Origin: PR03 sp031362725
GTDB lineage: Bacteria > Myxococcota_A > UBA9160 > PR03
Reading direction: 5' to 3'
NCBI GenBank assembly: GCA_031362725.1
Contig: JANLTC010000016.1
Location: 28,841 to 92,840 of the forward strand
Length of the DNA stretch: 64,000 nucleotides
Below are positions 16,221 to 24,063 of this stretch, piece by piece. The notes under the pieces are model-generated. The model did no database searches. It saw nothing but the letters and a program-made list of their open reading frames with translations, and had not been told where the DNA came from. A program made the position numbers and the translations under genes. Each line of letters starts with the position of its first letter. The stretch's first letter is position 1.

Positions 16221-18316
16221 CACTCGTCCTCGATCTTGCGCCGATCGGCGTATTTCTCGAGCAGTTCCTTGGTCACCTCGCTCGGGCACGGCAGGTAGCG
16301 CGCGAACTCCATGGTGAACTCGGCCTTGCCCTGCGTTTGGGAACGCAGATCGGTGGCGTAGCCGAACATCTCGGCAAGCGGCACCTCGGCTTCGACGCGA
16401 CAGAAACCGGCTTCCTCGGTGGTCCCGATCACCGTCCCACGCCGCTGCATGATGGTCTTGAGCGCTGCACCCTGGAACTCGGCCGGTCCTTCGACGGCGA
16501 GCTTCATCACCGGCTCGAGGATGATGGGCTTGGCCGCCCCGTAGCAGGAACGGAACGCGCCGCGCGCGGCGGAGATGAACGCCATTTCCGATGAGTCGAC
16601 GGCATGCGACTGGCCGTCGTTCACGACCACCTTCACGCCGATCGTCGGGAAACCGATCAACCGGCCCTTCACCAGCGCGCTCGCGAAGCCCTTCTCGACG
16701 GCGCCCATGAACTCGGTGGGGATCGCGCCACCACGAACCTCGTTCGAGAATTCCCAGACGCGGCCGTCGCCTTCCGGCAGCGGCTCGATGTGACCCGCGA
16801 CCTTCGCATACTGGCCGGAGCCGCCGGTCTGTTTCTTGTGCGCGTAGCTGAAATCGGCGCGCTGCGAGATGGTCTCGCGGTAGGCGACCTGCGGGGCACC
16901 GGTCTGCACTTCGACCTTGTACTCGCGCTTCATGCGCTCGACGTACACATCGAGGTGCAGCTCGCCCATTCCGGAGATCACCGTCTCGTTGCTCTCGGGA
17001 TCGACGTGGGAGCGGAACGTCGGGTCCTCGCGCACGAAGCGACCGAGTGCCTTCGCGAGGTTGTCCTGGCTCTTGGCATCCTTGGCCTTGATGGCGATCG
17101 AGACCACGGGCTCGGGCACGTGCATCGACGACATCGCGACGTCGATGCTGCCGTCCGTGAAGGTGTCTCCCGACGCACAGTCGATGCCGAAGAGCGCGAC
17201 GATGTCGCCTGCGCTCGCGGTCTCGATGTCTTCCATCGAGTCGGCGTGCATGCGCACCAGTCGGCCGACCTTGTGGCGACGGTTGCTGCGCATGTTCTCG
17301 ATGTTGGTGCCCTTGGCGAGCGTGCCCTGGTAGATGCGCGTGTAGGTGAGCTGGCCGTAGCGGCCTTCCTCGAGCTTGAAGGCGAGCGCGACGAGCGGTT
17401 TGTTCGGATCGGAGGGAAGTACGATCGGCGCTTCGTCGGCCGAGAGATCCACGGCGGTGTTCTCGACGTCGAGCGGACTCGGCAGGTAGCGGATCACGGC
17501 GTCGAGCAGCAGCTGCACGCCCTTGTTCTTGTAGGCGGATCCCATGAACACGGGCGTCAATTCGCGGGTGAGGGTTCCGTTGCGGACCGCCTGGTGGATC
17601 AGATCCTCGGTCGCGTTGCCCTCGAGGATCGCCTCCATCAGCTCGTCCGAGTACATCGAGACCGCGTCGAGCATCACTTCGCGCGCGACGTCGGCCTCGT
17701 CCTGCATCGCCGCCGGAATCGGCCCCCGCACGATCGATTCACCCTGATCTCCTTCGAAGATCACGGCCTCCATCCGAATCAGGTCGATGACGCCTTCGTG
17801 CTGCGCCTCGACGCCAATCGGGATCTGCATCATCACCGCGTTGTGGGCGAGTTTCTCTCGCAGTTGCTCGGTGACGCGGCGGGGATTCGCGCCGCTGCGA
17901 TCGAGCTTGTTGATGAAGGCTAGACGCGGAACTTTGTAGCGACGCATCTGGCGATCGACGGTCAGCGATTGCGACTGCACGCCCGCGACACCGCACAGAA
18001 CCAGGATCGCGCCGTCGAGCACGCGCAACGCGCGCTCCACTTCGATCGTGAAATCGACGTGGCCGGGCGTGTCGATGATGTTGACGTGGTGGTCGTCCCA
18101 GGTGGTGTAGGTGGCGGCCGACTGGATCGTGATGCCGCGCTCTTTCTCCAGCTCCATGAAGTCCATCGTCGCGCCGGCGCCGTCCTTGCCCTTCACCTCG
18201 CTGATCTTGTGGATCCGCTTGGTGTAGTAGAGGATGCGCTCCGTGAGCGTGGTCTTGCCCGAATCGATGTGGGCCGAGATGCCGATGTTCCGGATTTTTT
18301 CGAGTTCGTTGCTCAT
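16220..18316 (-). CDS. fusA: Elongation factor G, spdEFG1 / mitochondrial EF-G1 type
   Basis: A 698-aa translational GTPase that moves tRNA and mRNA through the ribosome. G1 is 'AHIDSGKTTLTERILYYT', G3 is 'DTPGHVDFTIEVERALR', and G4 is 'FINKLDRSG'. The stretches 'GKDGAGATMDFMELEKERG' and 'GITIQSAATYTTWDD' match eukaryotic mitochondrial EF-G1 wording, where ordinary bacterial EF-G has 'AHIDAGKTT' and 'GATWMDWMEQEQERGITI'. That class (spdEFG1) is known from spirochaetes, planctomycetes and deltaproteobacteria, where elongation and recycling EF-Gs are separate genes. A second EF-G should therefore exist elsewhere in the genome. The tuf/rps genes usually beside fusA are absent here. Confidence 0.95.
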   Translation of the reverse strand: MSNELEKIRNIGISAHIDSGKTTLTERILYYTKRIHKISEVKGKDGAGATMDFMELEKERGITIQSAATYTTWDDHHVNIIDTPGHVDFTIEVERALRVLDGAILVLCGVAGVQSQSLTVDRQMRRYKVPRLAFINKLDRSGANPRRVTEQLREKLAHNAVMMQIPIGVEAQHEGVIDLIRMEAVIFEGDQGESIVRGPIPAAMQDEADVAREVMLDAVSMYSDELMEAILEGNATEDLIHQAVRNGTLTRELTPVFMGSAYKNKGVQLLLDAVIRYLPSPLDVENTAVDLSADEAPIVLPSDPNKPLVALAFKLEEGRYGQLTYTRIYQGTLAKGTNIENMRSNRRHKVGRLVRMHADSMEDIETASAGDIVALFGIDCASGDTFTDGSIDVAMSSMHVPEPVVSIAIKAKDAKSQDNLAKALGRFVREDPTFRSHVDPESNETVISGMGELHLDVYVERMKREYKVEVQTGAPQVAYRETISQRADFSYAHKKQTGGSGQYAKVAGHIEPLPEGDGRVWEFSNEVRGGAIPTEFMGAVEKGFASALVKGRLIGFPTIGVKVVVNDGQSHAVDSSEMAFISAARGAFRSCYGAAKPIILEPVMKLAVEGPAEFQGAALKTIMQRRGTVIGTTEEAGFCRVEAEVPLAEMFGYATDLRSQTQGKAEFTMEFARYLPCPSEVTKELLEKYADRRKIEDE

Positions 18317-18430
18317 GGCGCCGCTCTGGGGATCGTGGCTGGCATTCCCGGCTGGCGTTCCGGAATGGGCCTGCCCGATCTACACGATGAAGGTTTAGGA
18401 ATCGAAAAGGGGGTGGTTGGGGCGCGCAGG

Positions 18431-19390
18431 CTAGCGGAGGCGCTCGCCCGCTTCGACCCCTGCGGACGCGAAGATCGCCGCGGCGGCGCCCTTCGCCCCG
18501 TCTCCGACGCGCAATTTGCCGATCGAGACCCGCCCGCCGGACGCCGCGAGGACGAGGCGCCCGTCCGCAAGGTCCAGCACCGTACCGGGCTCGGCGCCCG
18601 TCTCGCCCGCGACGAATCGTCCGTCGTAGAGCCGCACGCTCTCACCGTTCGCGCGCGACGAATGGGCGCCGGGGCTGGGATCGCAACCGCGCACGAGGCG
18701 ATCGATCTCGACCGCGGAGCGGCTCCAGTCGATGCGTGCGACCTCGTCCGTCACGAGGCCCTGGAACGTGGCGTTCGCCTCCTGCTGCGGCTCCGGCCGC
18801 GCGCTGCCGGCATCGACCGCGGCGACCGCCTCGACGACCGCCTCGACGCCCAGTGGATAGAGCTTGTCGAAGTACAAGCTCGCCGCGGAATCCGTGTCCT
18901 CGATCGCAACACCGCACTTCCGAACCACGATCGGTCCGGTGTCGACGCCGGCATCGGGCACGAACACGGTGACACCCGTCTCCCGCTCGCCGAGGATGAT
19001 CTGCCACGGAATCGCCGCACCGCCGCGAAAGCGCGGGAGGAGCGACGGGTGGAAGCACAGCGAGCCGAGCGAAGGCGAGAACACGATCTCGGGCGGCAGG
19101 ATCGTCGTCGTGTACGGCATCACGTTCAGTTCGGCGCCGAGTGCGCGGTACTCCGCGACACGTTCCGGCATCGCGACCCCTTGCCGGCGAAACGCCTTGT
19201 AGCGGAAGGTACGGAGCCCACGCTTCTCGGCCTCCTCTGCCAGCGGGTCCGGTCGCGCGCCGCCGGATGACTCGAGGGGCTTCGCGGGAGGCGCGTAGAC
19301 CGCGACGATCTGGTGGCCGGCGTCGAGCAGCCGAACCAGCACATCCCTGGCGAAGGCGGCCTGACCGAAGAGGGCGATGCGTCGCGACAT
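18431..19390 (-). CDS. Formyltransferase (Fmt / ALDH1L hydrolase-domain family)
   Basis: A 319-aa formyltransferase-fold protein that would use 10-formyl-tetrahydrofolate. 'CFHPSLLPRFRGGAAIPWQI' contains the HPSLLPxxRG signature with the catalytic His; 'GVTVFVPDAGVDTGPIV' has the catalytic Asp. The 'YFDKLYPLGVEAVVEAVAA' stretch is closer to 10-formyl-THF dehydrogenase (ALDH1L) than to ordinary Fmt. The last 100 residues look like the OB-type C-terminal domain ('GTVLDLADGRLVLAASGG'). The real fmt of this genome is at about 51.2 kb beside def, so this copy probably formylates something else or is a hydrolase. It lies 16 bases from an acyltransferase gene on the same strand. Confidence 0.8.
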   Translation of the reverse strand: MSRRIALFGQAAFARDVLVRLLDAGHQIVAVYAPPAKPLESSGGARPDPLAEEAEKRGLRTFRYKAFRRQGVAMPERVAEYRALGAELNVMPYTTTILPPEIVFSPSLGSLCFHPSLLPRFRGGAAIPWQIILGERETGVTVFVPDAGVDTGPIVVRKCGVAIEDTDSAASLYFDKLYPLGVEAVVEAVAAVDAGSARPEPQQEANATFQGLVTDEVARIDWSRSAVEIDRLVRGCDPSPGAHSSRANGESVRLYDGRFVAGETGAEPGTVLDLADGRLVLAASGGRVSIGKLRVGDGAKGAAAAIFASAGVEAGERLR

Positions 19391-19406
19391 GGCGCGACGG
19401 TAGCCG

Positions 19407-19997
19407 TCACGGCGTCCGCGAGCGATCGCCCACCGTGCCGCGCACGCGCGCCGGCACACCGTGGACGAGCGCGTGGTCGGGCACGTCGCGGTTCACCACC
19501 GAGCGCGCGCCGATCACCACGTGCGAGCCGATCTGCACGCCGCGCAGCACCGTCACGTCCGACGTGATCCACACGTGATCCCCGAGCGTGATGGGCGCGC
19601 CACGTTCCTTCCGCTCGGCGTCGAGGTCGTGCTGATCGGAGTCGATCACGCGGCAGCCGGGGCCGATCCAGGTGCGCCGTCCACACAGCAGCGCATGCTT
19701 CGCCGAAAGGTGGCAGCCGTTCAGCCACGAATCCGGACCCAGCACCAGCCTGGCTCCGGCGAACACAGCAATGTGGATGGGCTCGAGTTCGGTGCGCAGC
19801 CACGTGCGCTCGCCGATCTCGACCTGCGCGCCAGCGCCGAGCAACAGCGTGAGGGCGCCGGCGGTGCGCTCGGTCGCGACGTTCGCGCCGATCTTGAGCA
19901 GCGCTCCGGGTCCCATCTCGATGCGGGCCCTCGCAAAGTTGGTGCTGGCGCTCGGATCGATCTGGAAGCCGGGATGGCGCGCGGCGAGCTGGCGCAA
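19407..19997 (-). CDS. Left-handed beta-helix (hexapeptide repeat) acyltransferase
   Basis: About 196 aa with hexapeptide turns: 'GPGALLKIGANVATERT', 'LGAGAQVEIGERTWLRTE' and 'LGDHVWITSDVTVLRGVQI' leading to 'IGARSVVNRDVPDHALVHGVPAR'. The last stretch is the classic end of the maltose/galactoside O-acetyltransferase group, with a 'DSDQHDLD' loop before it that carries the catalytic-type His. It would transfer an acetyl or acyl group to a sugar. TTG 19997 is the first usual start, but the frame is open and protein-like further up ('IPFASRWLLRAIQ'), towards the IF-1 stop, so the true start may be further upstream at a rare codon. It precedes the formyltransferase on the same strand. Confidence 0.8.
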   Translation of the reverse strand: MRQLAARHPGFQIDPSASTNFARARIEMGPGALLKIGANVATERTAGALTLLLGAGAQVEIGERTWLRTELEPIHIAVFAGARLVLGPDSWLNGCHLSAKHALLCGRRTWIGPGCRVIDSDQHDLDAERKERGAPITLGDHVWITSDVTVLRGVQIGSHVVIGARSVVNRDVPDHALVHGVPARVRGTVGDRSRTP

Positions 19998-20074
19998 GCG
20001 GCGGCGGTCGGAGGCCTGGATCGCCCGTAGCAGCCACCGACTCGCGAACGGAATCCCCGGCGCGATCGCGCTGG

Positions 20075-20353
20075 CTACCGGCTGGGACCCGAACCCGGAC
20101 CTGAACCCGGACCCGAATCAGGACCGCTCTGCCCTTCGCGCAACCGGAACGTGATGAAGCCGTGCGTCGGATCGTACGGAGAGAGCCCGACTTGAACGCG
20201 GTCGCCGGGAATCACGCGGATGCGGAAACGACGCATGCGACCCGAGAGCTGCGCGGTGACGGTGTGGCCCGTGTCGAGGCCGACCTGGTAGCGGCCTCCG
20301 CCGAGAATCTTCTCGACGGCACCGGTTGCTTGGATCAGATCTTCGCGTGACAT
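20075..20353 (-). CDS. infA: Translation initiation factor IF-1 with repeat-coded C-terminal tail
   Basis: Residues 1-73 are a normal S1-fold IF-1: 'EDLIQATGAVEKILGGGRYQ', then 'LDTGHTVTAQLSGRMRRFRI' and 'VIPGDRVQVGLSPYDPTHG'. IF-1 binds the 30S A site and helps select the start codon. The usual length is about 72 residues; this one has about 19 more, built from four-residue SGPx units ending in PSR. The DNA for this tail is a 12-base tandem repeat at 20081-20130. The tail is therefore probably a recent expansion, flexible and surface-exposed. The gene is away from the ribosomal protein cluster where infA often sits. Confidence 0.92.
   Translation of the reverse strand: MSREDLIQATGAVEKILGGGRYQVGLDTGHTVTAQLSGRMRRFRIRVIPGDRVQVGLSPYDPTHGFITFRLREGQSGPDSGPGSGPGSGPSR
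20081..20130. repeat. 12-base tandem repeat inside infA
   Basis: Units such as CCCGAACCCGGA, CCTGAACCCGGA and CCCGAATCAGGA follow each other on the plus strand, with a partial unit at each side. Read on the minus strand, each unit codes SGPG or SGPD, so changes in copy number keep the reading frame. Confidence 0.75.
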
Positions 20354-20448
20354 GCGTCCCCTGGTCGAATCGGGCCACGGTTTAGCACTCGATCGCGCCG
20401 CTGGCAGGCTGCGGGCGCGGGCGCGGGGCCGAGGCCATCCTGCGGGCG

Positions 20449-21426
20449 ATGTGGTTCCTCACGCCTCTTCTGTTGATCGCGGTGGCATGGGGCAGCGCCG
20501 CACTGTGGTTCGACGGCCCGCCCTCGCGGACCGCGGCCGGCGTCGCAGCCGGCGGCTTCGCAATCGCCGGCGCCGCTGCGCTGGCGTTGCTGCGACCGCG
20601 CAGGAATGCGCTGCTCGCAACGACTGCGCTCGTCGCCGCCGTCGTCGGTTGGTGGCTCGCAATCCCGGCGCGCAACGATCGCGACTGGCTCGGTGACGTA
20701 GCCCGCCCCGCGGTGGCCACGATCGAGGGTTCGCAGCTCACGATCGAGAACGTCCGCAACTTCGAGTACCGCAGCGACACCGACTTCAGCGAGCACTGGG
20801 AGACACGCCACTACGATCTCGACGCGCTGAGCGCGATCGATCTCTCGTTGATCTACTGGGGTCCCACGCTGATCGCGCACACGATCGTCAGCTGGGAATT
20901 CGAGACTGGCCCGCCGCTCGCGATCTCGATCGAGACACGCAAGGAGAAGGGCGAAGCGTATTCCGCGTTGCTCGGCTTCTTCCGCCAATATGAGCTGTAC
21001 TACGTGGTGGCGGACGAGCGCGACGTACTCGGCGTTCGCAGCAACGTGCGGGGCGAGCAGGTCCTCCTCTATCGCATCGAGATGCCGGTAGAGCGGGCGC
21101 GCGCGCTGCTGCTCGACTACTTGCGCGAGGTGAACCAGCTCGCCGAGCGGCCACGCTGGTACAACGCATTGAGTCAGAACTGCACGACGACGATCCGCCA
21201 TCACGTGCAAGCTGTCGGTCCCTCGAATCCGTGGGACTGGCGCATCCTCGCCAACGGTCGGCTCGACGAGCTGCTCTACGAGCGCGGCACGATCGACACC
21301 AGCCTGCCCTTCGCAGAACTGCGCGCGCGCAGCGACATCTCCGAGAAGGCGAAGGCAGCGGGCACCGATCCCGCGTTCTCGCACCGCATCCGCGAGGGGC
21401 TGCCGGGCTTCGCCCCGGCTGGATGA
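20449..21426 (+). CDS. DUF4105 (Lnb N-terminal-like) membrane-anchored protein
   Basis: A 325-aa protein. Residues 1-75 contain about three hydrophobic segments ('FLTPLLLIAVAWGSAALWF', 'ALLATTALVAAVVGWWLA'). The rest is a periplasmic domain with 'WWLAIPARNDRDW', 'VRNFEYRSDTDFSEHWETR' and, in the second half, 'WYNALSQNCTTTIRHHVQ'. The NC-T/N arrangement with Cys and the downstream His is the DUF4105 pattern, related to the N-terminal domain of lacto-N-biosidase chaperone Lnb and to papain-like folds. Catalytic activity is suspected from the Cys/His pair but not established. It is divergent from infA by 95 bases and followed by tRNA-Ser. Confidence 0.8.
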   Translation: MWFLTPLLLIAVAWGSAALWFDGPPSRTAAGVAAGGFAIAGAAALALLRPRRNALLATTALVAAVVGWWLAIPARNDRDWLGDVARPAVATIEGSQLTIENVRNFEYRSDTDFSEHWETRHYDLDALSAIDLSLIYWGPTLIAHTIVSWEFETGPPLAISIETRKEKGEAYSALLGFFRQYELYYVVADERDVLGVRSNVRGEQVLLYRIEMPVERARALLLDYLREVNQLAERPRWYNALSQNCTTTIRHHVQAVGPSNPWDWRILANGRLDELLYERGTIDTSLPFAELRARSDISEKAKAAGTDPAFSHRIREGLPGFAPAG

Positions 21427-21453
21427 TCCTCGCTCGCCTGCGGCTCGCTTTCC
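21423..21453 (+). repeat. weak, shortened copy of repeat family A
   Basis: Begins with the ATGA that contains the stop codon of the preceding gene and continues 'TCCTCGCTCGCCTGCGGC' then TCGCTTTCCG. It keeps the order of blocks found in the better copies near 40 kb and 52 kb, with several changes. Confidence 0.35.
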
Positions 21454-21500
21454 GAAACCCCTGCGATAGATTCGCGGGCCTTCGGGCCGCGCCCGAACGC

Positions 21501-21589
21501 GGAGAGGTGGCAGAGCCTGGTCGAATGCGCCTGACTCGAAATCAGGAGTACCCGCAAGGGTACCGGGGGTTCGAATCCCTCCCTCTCCG
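21501..21589 (+). tRNA. tRNA-Ser (anticodon CGA)
   Basis: A class II tRNA. Acceptor strand GGAGAGG (21501-21507) pairs with CCTCTCC (21582-21588). The anticodon stem CCTGA/TCAGG encloses the loop CTCGAAA, giving anticodon CGA at 21537-21539, which reads UCG serine codons. A long variable arm ('GTACCCGCAAGGGTAC') is seen as expected for serine. The T-loop GTTCGAATC is present. The CCA end is encoded (21590-21592). Confidence 0.96.
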
Positions 21590-21609
21590 CCACCCGCGAA
21601 CTCCTTCGG

Positions 21610-22182
21610 CTAGCGCCCGTTCCGCTCCTCCGCCTCTGCAGCGACGCGCTCCGGCGTTCGATCGCCGAGCAGGTTCTCGGTCTCGAGCGGAACGCGCGTC
21701 GATTCGAGAAAACGCGAGAGCATGTTGAAGTACGAGCAGCAGACGATCAGCTCGCTCGCCTGCCGATTGCCATAGCGCGCAACGATCTGTGCGAGCGCAT
21801 CGTCCGACAGGCGCACGTCGCGGCTGATCTCGTCCGCGACACGGCACAGCAGATTGCCCTCTTCGCCGAGGCTCGTGACGGGCTCCTCGCTGCGAATCAC
21901 GGCGATCTCGTGATCCGTCACACCGAGGTTGCGCCCGAGGCGCTCGTGCTGCGTCCACTCGTAGACGGAACGCGTCACGTGTGCGACGCGCAGTACCGCG
22001 ATCTCGCGCTTGCGCGCATCGAACTCGGCGTCGACCAGGATCGAGCGCGCAAAGTCGAGGAACGGGCGGAAGCTCGCGGGCGCGGCGGCCATCATCCGGA
22101 ACACGTGGAGCGGCGGCAGTGCGGCGAGCGTCGCCCGCGTCTCGTCGCCGAGTTCCTCGTCACGCGGGAGCGGAATCTGCAC
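21610..22182 (-). CDS. Carboxymuconolactone decarboxylase (CMD) family protein
   Basis: 190 aa. 'FLDFARSILVDAEFDARKRE' and 'IAVLRVAHVTRSVYEWTQHE' follow the CMD/AhpD pattern, where AhpD has the CxxC-His active site. Here the corresponding segment is YEWTQHE, with His kept but no CxxC, so it is not an AhpD-type peroxidase; it matches the YEWxxH branch often found in aromatic or steroid degradation clusters. The start is GTG 22182, with GAGGAG upstream overlapping the end of the preceding gene. It closes a minus-strand cluster of two SDRs and an MDR, a plausible catabolic operon. Confidence 0.82.
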   Translation of the reverse strand: MQIPLPRDEELGDETRATLAALPPLHVFRMMAAAPASFRPFLDFARSILVDAEFDARKREIAVLRVAHVTRSVYEWTQHERLGRNLGVTDHEIAVIRSEEPVTSLGEEGNLLCRVADEISRDVRLSDDALAQIVARYGNRQASELIVCCSYFNMLSRFLESTRVPLETENLLGDRTPERVAAEAEERNGR

Positions 22183-22196
22183 GGGCGAAGGTCTCC

Positions 22197-23198
22197 TCAG
22201 CGCGGTGTCAGCACCACCTTGCCGATGTTCTTGCGTTCACTGAGCAGGCGATGCGCCTCCGGCGCGCGATCGAACGGGATTGCCGACGCGACGACGGGCC
22301 GCTTGCCGTGCTCGCCGATCAGCGCGAGCGCGGGCACCACCCAGTCGGCGAAATCGCCGAACTCGTCCCACAGCGCGAGCGCGTTGAGACCGATCACCGT
22401 CTTCGACGCCTCCATCTGCTTGATCAGGTTGAAGCGCGGCATCTGCAGCAGCGTGCGCAGCGCCGTCGCCAGGTTGCGCTTCTCGCCCGACACGACGGCC
22501 GACGCGCCGAAGCACACCAGGCGCCCACCGCTGCGCAGCAACTCGTAGCTGGTACGGAAGCTCTTGCCGCCGACGGCATCCATCACCAGGTCGAGTTTCG
22601 GAACGCCGCGCTACCAACCTTTTTTTGTGTAGTCTAGCGCATGATCGACGCCCTGCTTGCGGATCGCGTCGTGCTTGCCCGGCGACGCGGTTCCCCACAC
22701 TTCGCAGCCGAGCGCCTTTGCGATCTGCGTCGCGGCGATTCCGACGCCACCCGCCGCGGCGTGGATCAGCACGCGCTCGCCGGCCCGCGCATTCCCATAG
22801 CGGCAGAGCGAGGCCCAGGCCGTCGCGTAGTTCACCGGGACTGCGGCGCCCTCCTCGAACGAGAAGCCGGCCGGAAGGCGGACGACGTCGCCCGTCTTCG
22901 CGACGACGCGCTCCGCATAGCCACCAAAACGCGTACCAGCCATCACGCGATCGCCGACCGCGAAGTCGGCGACACCCGAGCCGAGCGCGGCGACCGTTCC
23001 CGCGACCTCATAGCCAACGACACACGGAGGCTTCGGTGCCGACGCGTAGAGACCCATGCGCGCCATCACCTCGGCAAAGTTCACACCGACCGCGGCGACC
23101 TCGACCAGCACCTCGCCGGCGCCCGCCACCGGATCGGGACGCTCCTCCACTTGCAACACTTCGGGCGCCCCATGGCGCGTGATCACGACGGCTCGCAT
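22197..23198 (-). pseudogene. Zinc-independent MDR oxidoreductase (VAT-1/quinone reductase type) with in-frame amber codon
   Basis: Read through, this would be a 333-aa medium-chain dehydrogenase/reductase. The N-terminal half (195 aa) has 'GVNFAEVMARMGLYASAPKP', 'RVLIHAAAGGVGIAATQIA' for NADPH, and ends '...VDHALDYTKKGW' at a TAG (22611-22613). The same frame continues immediately with 'RGVPKLDLVMDAVGGKSF' and runs to the natural end 'NIGKVVLTPR'. The two parts join exactly as in family members, so one substituted base (for example GAG to TAG) explains the break. A run of seven A lies 6 bases before the stop. This is either a true pseudogene, readthrough, or a sequencing error; translation could restart at GTG 22586 but would give only a partial domain. 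It lies in a TetR-controlled cluster. Confidence 0.8.
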
Positions 23199-23210
23199 CC
23201 GCGACTCCTG

Positions 23211-24062
23211 CTAGGCCATGAAAAGGCCACCATTCACGTCGAGCGAAACGCCGTTGATGTACGACGCGTCGTCTGACGCGAGAAACGCGATCGCGGCCGC
23301 CTGCTCCGCGGCGGACGACAGGCGCTTGATCGGCATCAACGCCTGCAGCGCCGCCGAATGCGCGGCGCGCAGCTGCGCGATCTCCCCGCCCTGCGCGTTG
23401 CCGGCAGCGGACGCGGCGCGAATCATCGGCGTGTCGACGCCGCCCGGACAGATCGCGTTGACGCGCACACCGCGCGGTCCGTAGTCGAACGCGAGATGCC
23501 GCGTGAGACCGAGCAGGCCCGACTTGCTGGCGGTGTAGGCGAGACCGCCGAGGGCGCTCTTGGTGCGCCCCGCGAGCGACGAGACGTTTACCACCGCGCC
23601 GCGACCCCGCGCGGCCATGCCTGGCAGGAGCGCGCGGCAGAAATAGAACGGGCCGGCGAGATTCACCGCCAGCACGCCATGGAAGACCGCGTCCTCGAGC
23701 GACTCGATCGGGGCGCCGCCGCGATCGCCGATGCCGGCGACGTTCGCGAGCACGTCGATCGGACCGAGCGCAGCAGACGCCGCCTGCACCGTCTCTGCAA
23801 CGGCGGCGCTCGACGCGACGTCGCACGCGAAGCGGAGCGCGGCACCGCCTGCCTGCGCGATCTCCTCGACCGTGCGCTGTGCACCGGCCGCATCGCGATC
23901 GACCGCGGCGACCTTCGCCCCTTCAGACGCGAGTCGGAGAGCAGTCGCGCGGCCGATGCCGCTCGCCGCGCCGGTCACGAGTGCGATGCGACCGTCGAAG
24001 CGCTGTACACGTTCCCCGCCTGGTGAACTTCGCTCGGCTTCGCCTCGCTGCGCGGAGGCCAA
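23211..24062 (-). CDS. SDR family oxidoreductase with repeat-coded N-terminus
   Basis: A 283-aa classical SDR: 'RIALVTGAASGIGRATAL', 'VAAVDRDAAG', 'VLANVAGIGDRGG' in place of the usual NNAG, 'VVNVSSLAGRTKSALGGLAY' with Ser and Tyr, and TASKSG with Lys. It ends 'INGVSLDVNGGLFMA', typical of FabG-like members. The start is TTG 24062, one base after the upstream TGA; 'AAGGAGG' in the end of that gene gives a 9-base spacing, so the start is well supported and coupled. Residues 2-13 fall inside a copy of repeat family A, so the normal N-terminus has been extended by repeat DNA. Confidence 0.87.
   Translation of the reverse strand: MASAQRGEAERSSPGGERVQRFDGRIALVTGAASGIGRATALRLASEGAKVAAVDRDAAGAQRTVEEIAQAGGAALRFACDVASSAAVAETVQAASAALGPIDVLANVAGIGDRGGAPIESLEDAVFHGVLAVNLAGPFYFCRALLPGMAARGRGAVVNVSSLAGRTKSALGGLAYTASKSGLLGLTRHLAFDYGPRGVRVNAICPGGVDTPMIRAASAAGNAQGGEIAQLRAAHSAALQALMPIKRLSSAAEQAAAIAFLASDDASYINGVSLDVNGGLFMA
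24023..24056 (+). repeat. repeat family A copy inside the 5' end of an SDR gene
   Basis: 'GTGAACTTCGCTCGGC' followed by 'TTCGCCTCGCTGCGCGG' matches the reverse complement of the copy at 42828-42861 with few changes. It overlaps codons 2-13 of the SDR gene on the minus strand. Confidence 0.5.
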
Positions 24063-24063
24063 C

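Noticed and set aside
22611..22640. Frameshift at the run of seven A in the MDR gene
   Set aside because: I first suspected a homopolymer slip, but both halves are in the same frame; the break is an in-frame TAG.
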